Origin: Alphaproteobacteria bacterium HGW-Alphaproteobacteria-1
Lineage (GTDB): Bacteria; Pseudomonadota; Alphaproteobacteria; Rhodobacterales; Rhodobacteraceae
DNA: 64,000 nt
Direction: 5' to 3'
NCBI GenBank assembly: GCA_002842985.1
Contig: PHEQ01000001.1
Coordinates: 229,976-293,975 of the forward strand
Shown here: one piece after another, positions 20,426-28,746 of the stretch
How positions within the stretch are numbered: position 1 is the stretch's first letter
Layout: the number at the start of each line of letters is the position of its first letter
Program-made: the position numbers and the translations under genes
Notes under the pieces: generated by a model
Seen by the model: the letters and a program-made list of their open reading frames with translations, nothing else
The model's database searches: none
What the model was told of the DNA's origin: nothing

Positions 20426-20957
20426 GAGCAAGATCAACGAACCTGCGCAAAAACCCGCCGAGCCGAAACCGGCCACGGAGAACCGTCTCGACACGGCGCG
20501 CCCCGACACGGGCACCGATTACCGGCCTACGGCCCCCAAGGTAAAGCCGCCCGCCTCGGTTCTGTCCTCGGACCTGCATATTCAGGGCAATCTGCGCACC
20601 ACCGGCGATATCCAGGTCGAAGGCACGATCGAAGGCGATATCCGCGCCCATCTTCTGACCGTCGGCGAGGGGGCCACCGTCAAGGGAGAGGTGATTGCCG
20701 ATGACGTGGTGATCAACGGTCGCGTCGTCGGGCGTGTGCGCGGCCTCAAGGTGCGGCTGACTTCCACCGCCCGGGTCGAGGGCGACATCATCCACAAGAC
20801 CATCGCCATCGAATCGGGCGCGCATTTCGAGGGTTCCGTGCAGCGGCAGGAAGACCCGCTCTCCAGCAACAAGGGCGGTCAGAAACCCGCGCCGCAGGCG
20901 GCAGCCCCCGCCGCACCGGCGCCGAAACCGGCAGATCCAAAGCCCGCCCAGGGCTGA
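20415..20957 (+). CDS. bactofilin (polymer-forming cytoskeletal protein)
   Basis: Bactofilins self-assemble into nucleotide-free filaments that position cell-wall enzymes. This 180-residue protein has a disordered, proline/lysine-rich head (1-48), a central right-handed beta-helix of repeated short strands (about 52-138; SSDLHIQGNLRTTGDIQVEG, then IEGDIRAH and VKGEVIADD) and an Ala/Pro-rich tail. It overlaps the M23 peptidase gene by 11 bp, so filament and hydrolase are made together. A hairpin terminator follows 25 bp after the stop. Confidence 0.95.
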   Translation: MFSKSKINEPAQKPAEPKPATENRLDTARPDTGTDYRPTAPKVKPPASVLSSDLHIQGNLRTTGDIQVEGTIEGDIRAHLLTVGEGATVKGEVIADDVVINGRVVGRVRGLKVRLTSTARVEGDIIHKTIAIESGAHFEGSVQRQEDPLSSNKGGQKPAPQAAAPAAPAPKPADPKPAQG

Positions 20958-20982
20958 ACCCGGTCGCAAGATCATGACAAAG

Positions 20983-21014
20983 AGGCACCCTGTCCCGGCA
21001 GCGGTGCCTTTTTC
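20983..21014 (+). terminator. rho-independent terminator after bactofilin
   Basis: A 7-bp perfect stem (AGGCACC at 20983-20989 with GGTGCCT at 21003-21009) is followed by five T residues. It lies 25 bp after the bactofilin stop and 8 bp before the end of the convergent outer-membrane protein gene. The reverse strand has only a short T stretch, so it may act more weakly in that direction. Confidence 0.85.
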
Positions 21015-21021
21015 GTGATGC

Positions 21022-21747
21022 TCAGAATTGCAGGGTGAGCCCCAGGATCGGCCCCGAGAAGCTGCCCTCGAAGCCTTTGCCGTCATCGTCGTAATCGACA
21101 TAGAGATGCCGGTAGCCCGCCGAGAGAAACAGCCGATCACGGGCCTGCCAGTTGACCGTCGCGATAAGCTGAGACGTGAGGTCCGATCCGGCCCCGAAGC
21201 CGCCGACATCGGCATAGCCGATCACTGACCAGCGATCATTCAGGCGGATATTGGTGCGCGCGGCGATGATCGGGTCGGTGAAATCGACCGAAAGCCCCGC
21301 CGCCAGACCCGGCACCGGCGTCTTGGCGCGCGCCTCTATGTCCCAGTGCCGCAAGCCGACAAGGTAATCCACCGTCGCGCGCTCGGTCGCCAGCGCGCGA
21401 TAGCCTGCGGCAAGCGTGAACGAGCTCTGTTCCAGCCGCCCCGTTACCGGCAGTCCCAGGCCCGGCACCGTGCCGCCGCGCGAACTGCGCGAGGCGGAAT
21501 AATCACCGAGCAGCACGAACCGGTTATGCCGGAACAGGCCGGAGAGGAAAAATGCGCTGTCCAGATCCTCGAGGACATCGCGCAGCCCCTCGCTGAACCG
21601 CAAGGACGGCCCGCCCGCCACGGGCCGCACCGTGCCGCCGACGCCGCTGCCCCAGATATACGGGGTGAGTTGGAATACCCGCTCCTGCGCTGTGGCCGGG
21701 ACTGTCAGCATCATCAGCGCCAGCGTTGCGGCGATCCGGGCCCGCAT
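21022..21747 (-). CDS. outer-membrane beta-barrel protein
   Basis: A 241-residue protein with a cleavable signal peptide (RARIAATLALMMLTVPATAQ) and a body of alternating short amphipathic strands ending in the aromatic LGLTLQF, a typical C-terminal barrel strand. It is too small for a classic 16-strand porin and fits an 8-10 strand barrel. The ATG at 21747 follows a GTG at 21750, and the upstream amidohydrolase stop overlaps it as TGATG, so the two are co-translated. It may serve as the outer-membrane entry for the amidohydrolase substrate; that is inference. Confidence 0.75.
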   Translation of the reverse strand: MRARIAATLALMMLTVPATAQERVFQLTPYIWGSGVGGTVRPVAGGPSLRFSEGLRDVLEDLDSAFFLSGLFRHNRFVLLGDYSASRSSRGGTVPGLGLPVTGRLEQSSFTLAAGYRALATERATVDYLVGLRHWDIEARAKTPVPGLAAGLSVDFTDPIIAARTNIRLNDRWSVIGYADVGGFGAGSDLTSQLIATVNWQARDRLFLSAGYRHLYVDYDDDGKGFEGSFSGPILGLTLQF

Positions 21748-23198
21748 CACAGCGCCTCCTTCACGATCGTCCCGCCCTTCATGATCAGCGCAAGGCTTTC
21801 CTCGGGCCGGTCGAGCCAGTCGAGCCCCGCTTCCGGTTCTCCGGTCACCACCAGGAGATCGGCCAACGCCCCCGGCGCGATCACGCCAAGCGGCCCGTCA
21901 TAGGAGGCGCGCGCGCCCGACATGGCCAGCAATTCGCCCGCCGCGCCCGTCGCCATGCGCAGCGCCTCGAGCGGGGCCATGAAGCGCGTGAGCTTGGCCA
22001 GTTGGCGGCCCTGCGACGCGGCGCCTTCGGGGTTCATCAGGACATCGGTACCAAAGGCCATGTTGACGCCCTCGGCGCGGCCCATCTCGAAGGCGCGCAC
22101 CGTGCCTGCCGATACCTCGTCGGCCTTGGCCTGCTGGCGCGGGTCCGAGCGGGGGTTGGAATCCTCGTCCGACAGAAACGGCTGGATCGACCACCAAGCG
22201 CCCATGTCGCTCATCATGCGCACGGTGTGCGCATCGGCCAGTTGCCCGTGCTCGATGGATCGGACGCCTGCGCGCAGACACCGCTGAATTCCTTGGGGCG
22301 TGTAGACATGCGCACAGACATAGGTGCCCCAATCCGCCGCCGCCTCGACCGCCGCGCGCATCTCGTCTTCGGTGAATTGCAGGCTTTCGAGCGGATCGTA
22401 GAGCGAGGTCACGCCGCCTCCGGCCATGATCTTGATCTGGCTCGCGCCCTTCATCAATTGCTCGCGCGTGCGCCGCAGAACCTCGGCACGCCCGTCGGCA
22501 ATCGCCACCACGCCGACCTTTTCGCTATAGCTCAGATCGCCATCGGCGCGGGGCACCTCGTTCAGCATCCGGAAATCGCCATGGCCCGAGGTCTGCGAAA
22601 TCATCGCGCCAGAGGCGAGGATCCGCGGCCCGGCCACAACGCCCCGATCAATCGCCAGTTTCAGCCCGAAGGCCGGTCCGCCCACGTCGCGCACGGTGGT
22701 GAAGCCGCGCATCAGCGTGGCCCCGGCCTGGCGCCCGGCCATGAGATGCACGAACCCGATATCGGCGCTCATCGCCTGAAGCTGTGTCACGCCCACCAGC
22801 GTGGAATGCCAATGCGCGTCGATGAGGCCCGGAACAACCGCCCGACCGCCGCAATCCACGCGCCGCGCGCCCTCGGGCCCCTGCCCCGCCGGGATGAGCG
22901 CAGCGATGCGCCCACCCTCGATCAGGAGGTCCTGCCCCGCCTGCATGGCAAGGGTCGTCCCGTCGAAATAACGCAGGTTCGTCAAAAGGATCGGCTGGCC
23001 TGCGCCCTGCCCGTATGCGCGCTCGGGGGCCAGACCGAACCCCGCGAACAGCCCCAGAACCGCGGCCATGCCGCCCAGCATCTCGCGGCGGCGCAAGTCG
23101 GCCTCTATCCGGGCAAAGGCCGCCTGCGTGACTGGCGCGCCACACAGACAGTAATCAAGCGTTCCGCGCGCAAGCGCCGCATTGCATACTTGGCACAT
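21747..23198 (-). CDS. amidohydrolase with N-terminal cysteine cluster and Tat-like signal
   Basis: The 483-residue metal-dependent hydrolase has the amidohydrolase HxH motif as GLIDAHWHSTLVG, a probable carbamylated or ligand lysine region (ASQIKIMAGGGVTSLYDP), histidines in VCAHVYT and SIEHGQL, and the late metal aspartate in AFGTDVLMNP. The start is unusual: MCQVCNAALARG then YCLCG (CxxC and CxC), followed by RRREMLGG and a hydrophobic stretch ending AYGQ, which looks like a twin-arginine signal. The enzyme may therefore be exported folded. Closest overall type is imidazolonepropionase/prolidase-like dipeptidase. It is co-translated with the outer-membrane barrel and divergent from the nitrilase operon. 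Confidence 0.82.
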   Translation of the reverse strand: MCQVCNAALARGTLDYCLCGAPVTQAAFARIEADLRRREMLGGMAAVLGLFAGFGLAPERAYGQGAGQPILLTNLRYFDGTTLAMQAGQDLLIEGGRIAALIPAGQGPEGARRVDCGGRAVVPGLIDAHWHSTLVGVTQLQAMSADIGFVHLMAGRQAGATLMRGFTTVRDVGGPAFGLKLAIDRGVVAGPRILASGAMISQTSGHGDFRMLNEVPRADGDLSYSEKVGVVAIADGRAEVLRRTREQLMKGASQIKIMAGGGVTSLYDPLESLQFTEDEMRAAVEAAADWGTYVCAHVYTPQGIQRCLRAGVRSIEHGQLADAHTVRMMSDMGAWWSIQPFLSDEDSNPRSDPRQQAKADEVSAGTVRAFEMGRAEGVNMAFGTDVLMNPEGAASQGRQLAKLTRFMAPLEALRMATGAAGELLAMSGARASYDGPLGVIAPGALADLLVVTGEPEAGLDWLDRPEESLALIMKGGTIVKEAL

Positions 23199-23474
23199 AC
23201 CATTCCTTTCCCGCCCCGCGATGCGGACCGTCCATATTCTTAACGCCCGGCAGACATGTGCCCGCTTCCGTACCCATCTTGTCCCGACTTTGTGACATTT
23301 CGTGATCGCTTGCAACGATATCCCGCCGTCAGCGGTTGAATCACGGAGGTGCGGCCGGCCCGGCGCGCGCGGATTGGCTGTTTCCGTTCCGGTGGGAAGG
23401 GCGTAAAAGGTCGCAACAGCAGAGATCAATCTTGCCCCGGACGGGCCGCTCTGCAAGCACGGAGAGCCGAAACA
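23199..23474. promoter_or_regulatory. divergent intergenic region between the amidohydrolase and nitrilase operons
   Basis: This 276-bp spacer separates two divergent operons and must hold both promoters. Several open frames cross it, but none has a ribosome-binding site or recognisable product. No clear operator palindrome was seen. The nitrilase start at 23475 is preceded by only a weak purine stretch. Confidence 0.4.
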
Positions 23475-24449
23475 ATGACCCCCTTCGCAATCGCCGGCGT
23501 TCAGATGTATGTCAACGCCCTGCAACCGAATGTCGATGGCATGTTGCATCGGCTGGATGTGCTCATGGCACGGTTTCCCTGGACGCAGATGGTCCTGTTC
23601 AGCGAGCTTGCGCCGTTTGGGCCGCTCGACAAGTTCGCACTGCCCGCCGAAAACGAGGTGATAGACCGCTTCTGCGAGGCGGCGCTGCGGTATCGGCTCT
23701 GGCTTGTGCCCGGCTCGATGTTCCTGACCTCGCCGGTGGACGGGCGCATCTACAACACCTCCGTCGTGATCGACCCCGACGGGCAGGTGATCCGCCGTTA
23801 TGCCAAGATGTTTCCCTTCCTGCCCTACGAGGCCGGGATCGCGGCGGGCACGGATTTCTGTGTCTTCGACGTGCCCGATGTGGGCCGTTTCGGGCTGTCG
23901 ATCTGCTATGACATGTGGTTCCCGGAAACCACGCGGGAACTGACCAGCCAGGGGGTCGAGGTGCTGCTTCATCCGGTGCTGACCGGCACCACGGACCGCG
24001 ACGCGGAACTGGCCATCGCGCGGGCCACGGCAGCGCAGTTCCAATGCTATGTGTTCGACGTGAACGGGCTTGGCGCGGGCGGCGTGGGCAAATCGCTGGT
24101 GGTCGATCCGACATCGCTTGTGCTGCACCAGTCGGCGGGACAGGAGGACATGTTCCCGATCGAGGTGGATCTGTCGATGGTGCGCCGTCAACGCGAGACC
24201 GGCATGAAGGGCCTCGGTCAGGTGCTCAAGAGCTTTCGTGACAGATCGGTTGATTTTTCCGTTTATGACCGCAACAGTGGAACCGATGACTATCTGAAGA
24301 CACTCGGGCCGCTTGAAATACCCAAACAGGGCTCGCGCGCGGGGTTGCATGTGGATGTCCCCGCCGATGCCGAGGCGGAGGCACGCAATCACAAGCGCGC
24401 ACTTGGATACGGAACGACCCCTTTCGAGGGCAGAACAACAGTAGGTTAG
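23475..24449 (+). CDS. carbon-nitrogen hydrolase (nitrilase superfamily)
   Basis: The 324-residue protein has the Glu-Lys-Cys triad of the nitrilase superfamily: E44 in LFSELAPFG, K111 in RRYAKMFPF and C144 in LSICYDMWFPE. A long C-terminal tail (about 250-324) is extra compared with simple amidases. Members cleave nitriles, amides or N-carbamoyl groups; sequence alone does not say which. It is the first gene of a rightward set leading into a decarboxylase-family enzyme (73 bp to its ATG), an ATP-grasp ligase and a C45 hydrolase, so an amide or N-carbamoyl-amine is a sensible substrate to test. Confidence 0.88.
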   Translation: MTPFAIAGVQMYVNALQPNVDGMLHRLDVLMARFPWTQMVLFSELAPFGPLDKFALPAENEVIDRFCEAALRYRLWLVPGSMFLTSPVDGRIYNTSVVIDPDGQVIRRYAKMFPFLPYEAGIAAGTDFCVFDVPDVGRFGLSICYDMWFPETTRELTSQGVEVLLHPVLTGTTDRDAELAIARATAAQFQCYVFDVNGLGAGGVGKSLVVDPTSLVLHQSAGQEDMFPIEVDLSMVRRQRETGMKGLGQVLKSFRDRSVDFSVYDRNSGTDDYLKTLGPLEIPKQGSRAGLHVDVPADAEAEARNHKRALGYGTTPFEGRTTVG

Positions 24450-24522
24450 ACCGCAGGATTACGGGCCGTGCCGGCCTTTGACCATTGATCGCGTTCTGGC
24501 CCGACAGGCGGGAGGCTGTTCA

Positions 24523-27264
24523 ATGGACTCGGTGAGTGACTACTATTCGGCAACGCAATTGCGCTTTGACCGGTGGAGCGCGTTGCGCGAAGCGACAACC
24601 TCGATCGACCGGGAAACCGACGCCAGAAAGATCACCGCGCTGAAATCGCAGGTGTCCGACCTTTTCGAAGCCCTCACGGTGATCGAGCCCTATTGGGCCT
24701 TTCCCGGCATGTCGGCCTTTGATCACCTGCGGCGTCATTTCGATCACGGCAATTTCGAGGATCTGGCATTCGGCGTCCAGCGGGTGACGCGCGCGCTGAC
24801 CACGGGGGCCTACCGGCGTCGCACGATCCCGCTGGAACGCGACAGTCTTGACGACGAGGAACACAATGACGAGGCGATGCTGTCACCCGAGGCACGCGCC
24901 ATGGCGCGCCCCTATTTCGAGGTGCTGATCGTCGATAATGTCAACGAGCAGCAGGAACGCTGGTTGCGCTCCAACGTCACCCGGATGCGCCGCGCGGAAG
25001 ATCCGTTCCATTATGAGGCGGTTGTCGTCCCCAGCCTTGAGGATGCGCTGATCGCGGTGCTGTTCAATCACAACATCCAGGCGATCGTCGTGCGCCCCGG
25101 ACTGGTGCTGAAATCGAAGAACGAGAACGAGATCCTGGCCAAGTATCTCAGCAATGCCAGCGGGTCGGACAATATCGACGAGATGCTGCCCGAGAATTAC
25201 GGCCCGGAGCTGTGCCGCCTGATCGACCGGGTCCGCCCCGAGCTTGACGCCTATCTGGTCACCGAACGCTCGGTCGAGGACATCGCCGGGCTTGATCTGG
25301 GGATTTGCAGGCGCGTCTTCTACAATCAGGAAGACTTCATGGAGCTGCATCTCAATATCCTGCGCGGGGTCGAGGCACGCAACAAGACCCCGTTCTTCAC
25401 CGCGCTCGTGAACTATTCCAAGCAGCCCACCGGCGTGTTCCACGCCATGCCGATCAGCCGTGGCAAATCCATCAGCCGCAGCCACTGGATTCAGGACATG
25501 GGCGCGTTTTACGGCCCCAACATCTTTCTGGCGGAAACCTCGGCCACAAGCGGCGGGCTTGACAGCCTGCTGGAGCCGCACGGACCCATCAAGCAGGCGC
25601 AGGAACTGGCCAGCCGGGCGTTCGGATCGAAACAGACCTTCTTTGCCACCAACGGCACCTCGACCTGCAACAAGATCGTGGTGCAGGCGCTGGTGCGGCC
25701 CGGCGATATCGTGCTGGTCGACCGCGATTGCCACAAATCGCACCATTACGGCATGGTCCTGGCCGGGGCCGAGGTGGTCTATCTCGACAGCTATCCGCTC
25801 AATGAATACTCGATGTATGGCGCGGTGCCGCTGCGCGAGATCAAGCATCAGCTTCTGGCGCTCAAGGCAGCGGGCAAGCTCGATCGTGTGCGGATGCTCT
25901 TGCTCACCAACTGCACCTTTGACGGGCTGGTCTACAACGTCGAGCGCGTGATGGAGGAGTGTCTGGCGATCAAGCGCGATCTGGTGTTCCTGTGGGATGA
26001 GGCGTGGTTTGCCTTTGCCCGTTTCAGCCCGACCTATCGCCAGCGCACCGCCATGCGCACCGCCAACAACCTGCGCAAGCGGCTGCGCACGGAAATGCAC
26101 CGCCGCACCTATGAGGCGCAGCAGGAGGCGCTGGCCGATGCCTCTGACGAGACATGGCTCGACACCCGTCTTGTCCCGCCGCCCGATGCGCGCGTTCGGG
26201 TCTATGCCACGCAATCGACGCACAAGACGCTGACATCGCTGCGGCAGGGCTCGATGATCCATGTCAACGATCAGGACTTCAAGGGCGAGGTCGAGCAGTC
26301 ATTCCACGAAGCCTACATGACCCATACCTCGACCTCGCCCAATTACCAGATCATCGCCTCGCTTGATGTGGGCCGCCGTCAGGTGGAGCTTGAGGGTTTC
26401 GAATTCGTGCAGCGCCAGATCGAGGCGGCAATGTCGATGCGCAAGGCGATCAGCAGTCATCCGCTTTTGCAGAAGTATTTCAAGGTGCTGACCGCCGGTG
26501 ACATGATCCCCGAACAATACCGCCAAAGCGGCGTCACCAGCTATTTCGACAACGAACAGGGCTGGACCGATATGTGGGATTGCTGGGAGCAGGACGATTT
26601 CGTGCTCGATGCCACCCGCGTCACGCTGGCCGTGGGCGGGACCGGATGGGATGGCGATACCTTCAAAACCGATATCCTGATGGACAAATACGGCATCCAG
26701 ATCAACAAGACCTCGCGCAATACCGTTCTGTTCATGACCAATATCGGCACGACGCGATCGTCGGTCGCCTATCTGATCGAGGTGCTTGTGGAAATCGCCA
26801 AGGATCTTGACGATCTGCTCGACGACGCCTCCAAGATGGAACGCCTGTCTTTCGACCGCCGGGTCAAGAACCTGACCGAAAACTACCCGCCGCTTCCGGA
26901 TTTCAGCCGCTTTCACGATGCGTTCCGCCCCGACAACCTGACGCCCGAGGGCGATATCAGAACCGCCTATTACCTCAGTTACGACGAGAAGAACTGCGAT
27001 TACATGGAACTCGACGGGTCACTGAAAGACGCGCTGGAGGCCGGGCAAGAGGTGGTCTCGGCGAGTTTCATCATCCCCTATCCGCCAGGCTTTCCGATTC
27101 TGGTGCCGGGGCAGGTGATCAGCAAGGAAATCCTTGCCTTCATGCGCGCGCTCGACGTCAATGAGATCCACGGCTATCGCGCCGATCTCGGTTTGCGCGT
27201 CTTTACGCCAGAGGCCCTGGCCGCCTTGCCCAAGGCCAAGCAGATCAAGACCGCAGCCGAATAA
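24523..27264 (+). CDS. Orn/Lys/Arg decarboxylase-family PLP enzyme
   Basis: The product is 913 residues from the ATG at 24523, which has GGAGG seven bases upstream; a TTG at 24478 is less likely. An N-terminal helical region (1-125) leads into a flavodoxin/receiver-like wing (about 130-200, FEVLIVDNVNEQQERWLRSN). The PLP core follows, with the Schiff-base lysine K568 in STHKTLTSLRQG, DEAWFAFARFSP before it, and a C-terminal domain with IIPYPPGFPILVPGQ. This is the architecture of bacterial ornithine, lysine and arginine decarboxylases, though longer than the usual 710-760 residues. Expected chemistry is decarboxylation of a basic or related amino acid to an amine. The ATP-grasp gene follows 15 bp later. 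Confidence 0.85.
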   Translation: MDSVSDYYSATQLRFDRWSALREATTSIDRETDARKITALKSQVSDLFEALTVIEPYWAFPGMSAFDHLRRHFDHGNFEDLAFGVQRVTRALTTGAYRRRTIPLERDSLDDEEHNDEAMLSPEARAMARPYFEVLIVDNVNEQQERWLRSNVTRMRRAEDPFHYEAVVVPSLEDALIAVLFNHNIQAIVVRPGLVLKSKNENEILAKYLSNASGSDNIDEMLPENYGPELCRLIDRVRPELDAYLVTERSVEDIAGLDLGICRRVFYNQEDFMELHLNILRGVEARNKTPFFTALVNYSKQPTGVFHAMPISRGKSISRSHWIQDMGAFYGPNIFLAETSATSGGLDSLLEPHGPIKQAQELASRAFGSKQTFFATNGTSTCNKIVVQALVRPGDIVLVDRDCHKSHHYGMVLAGAEVVYLDSYPLNEYSMYGAVPLREIKHQLLALKAAGKLDRVRMLLLTNCTFDGLVYNVERVMEECLAIKRDLVFLWDEAWFAFARFSPTYRQRTAMRTANNLRKRLRTEMHRRTYEAQQEALADASDETWLDTRLVPPPDARVRVYATQSTHKTLTSLRQGSMIHVNDQDFKGEVEQSFHEAYMTHTSTSPNYQIIASLDVGRRQVELEGFEFVQRQIEAAMSMRKAISSHPLLQKYFKVLTAGDMIPEQYRQSGVTSYFDNEQGWTDMWDCWEQDDFVLDATRVTLAVGGTGWDGDTFKTDILMDKYGIQINKTSRNTVLFMTNIGTTRSSVAYLIEVLVEIAKDLDDLLDDASKMERLSFDRRVKNLTENYPPLPDFSRFHDAFRPDNLTPEGDIRTAYYLSYDEKNCDYMELDGSLKDALEAGQEVVSASFIIPYPPGFPILVPGQVISKEILAFMRALDVNEIHGYRADLGLRVFTPEALAALPKAKQIKTAAE

Positions 27265-27279
27265 GGGAGGAAATAAAAA

Positions 27280-28737
27280 ATGCCTACGACACTGAGGAAC
27301 ATCTCCGAGATACGCCGCTTCTTTCATCGCAACGAGGACCCGATCTATTTCATTTCGGCGACGAACTTCAACCTTCTGGGTCTTGATGAATGGGTCAAGA
27401 ATTTCAAATACATCTGCTATATCGACTGTTACGGAGGCAAGCACCCCAATGTGTTCTGTCCCTCGGAACAGCCGCACGCGGAATTTCAGTCGATCGAGGA
27501 CATCAACAACTACCTTCTCCAGCACAAGGAGGTGATTGATTTCATCAAGCGGCGCGGCGGCAAGCCGAAATTCGTCTTTCTGATGTTCGACGAGGAAACC
27601 GAGCGCCTGTCCAAGGAGCTGGGCGCCGAGGTCTGGTTCCCCAAGGCCAAGCTGCGCACCGCGATGGACAACAAGATCGAGACCGTGCGCATCGGCAACA
27701 AGGCCGGCGTGCCCTCGGTGCCCAATGTTCTGGCCGAGGTGAAATCCTACGAGGATCTGCGGGCCACCTGCGAAAAGGCCGGGATCGGGCACGATCTGGT
27801 GTTGCAATCGGCCTTTGGCGATAGCGGCCACACCACGTTCTTCATCAAGTCCGAGGCCGATTTCCGCCGCCACGAGCATGAGATCGTCGGCGAGGGCGAG
27901 ATCAAGATCATGAAGCGGATTGATTGCCGCGGCTCGGCCATCGAGGCCTGCGCCACCAGAGAGGGAACCATCGTCGGCCCGCTGATGACAGAGCTTGTCG
28001 GCTTCAGGGATCTGACCCCCTATCGCGGCGGCTGGTGCGGCAATGAAATCCTGTCCACCGCCTTTCCGCCCAAGGTCCGCCAGAAGGCGCGCGAATTGAC
28101 CTTCAAATTCGGCGAGCAGTTGCGCAAGGAGGGCTATCGCGGCTATTTCGAGCTTGATTTCCTGATCGACAAGAAGACCGGCGATCTGTGGCTGGGGGAA
28201 TTGAATCCGCGCATCACAGGGGCGTCGTCGATGACCAACCACGCCGCCTTTGCCCATGCCGATGCGCCCTTGTTCCTGTTCCACCTGCTGGAATTCTCGA
28301 AGAAGAAATTCGATCTCGATGTGGACGAGTTGAATGCCCGCTGGGCCAACCCGGACATGATCGACAGCTGGTCGCAGATGGTGATCAAGCACACCGATGA
28401 CAGCGTCGATATCTGCACCGCCAGCCCCGAGACCGGCATCTACAAGATGCTCGAGGATGGCCGCGTCGTGTTTGACCGCTTTGATTATCACCGCCGCGCC
28501 GTCGAGAGCGAGAACGAGGCGTTCTTCCTGCGCATCCTGCAGCCCGGCGATTACCGCTATGAGGGGGCCGATATCGGTATTCTGGTGACGCGCGGTCGCT
28601 CCATGACCAAGGGCTTTCAACTCAACGAACGCGCCAGGAAATGGATCCACGGCATCAAGCAGGGCGTTGCGGGCAATCCTTTGCCGGTGGTCGATGCCGG
28701 CCCGGCGCTTGCGGACCCGGCGTTCAAGATACTGTAA
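27280..28737 (+). CDS. ATP-grasp ligase
   Basis: A 485-residue protein with an ATP-grasp fold. A pre-ATP-grasp domain holds MDNKIETVRIGNKAGVPSVP; the nucleotide-binding loop region has LVLQSAFGDSGHTTFFI, and the metal-binding end has LWLGELNPRITGASSM, which supplies the Glu and Asn ligands. Such enzymes join a carboxylate to an amine through an acyl phosphate. Automatic labels of biotin carboxylase are unlikely to be right because no biotin carrier or carboxyltransferase is nearby. The gene has GGGAGG upstream, starts 15 bp after the decarboxylase and ends 9 bp before the C45 gene. A likely job is coupling the decarboxylation product to an acid; the partners are unknown. Confidence 0.82.
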   Translation: MPTTLRNISEIRRFFHRNEDPIYFISATNFNLLGLDEWVKNFKYICYIDCYGGKHPNVFCPSEQPHAEFQSIEDINNYLLQHKEVIDFIKRRGGKPKFVFLMFDEETERLSKELGAEVWFPKAKLRTAMDNKIETVRIGNKAGVPSVPNVLAEVKSYEDLRATCEKAGIGHDLVLQSAFGDSGHTTFFIKSEADFRRHEHEIVGEGEIKIMKRIDCRGSAIEACATREGTIVGPLMTELVGFRDLTPYRGGWCGNEILSTAFPPKVRQKARELTFKFGEQLRKEGYRGYFELDFLIDKKTGDLWLGELNPRITGASSMTNHAAFAHADAPLFLFHLLEFSKKKFDLDVDELNARWANPDMIDSWSQMVIKHTDDSVDICTASPETGIYKMLEDGRVVFDRFDYHRRAVESENEAFFLRILQPGDYRYEGADIGILVTRGRSMTKGFQLNERARKWIHGIKQGVAGNPLPVVDAGPALADPAFKIL

Positions 28738-28746
28738 GGGAAACTC

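Noticed and set aside
27280..28737. Biotin carboxylase
   Set aside because: No biotin carrier or carboxyltransferase gene nearby; only the general ATP-grasp fold is shared.
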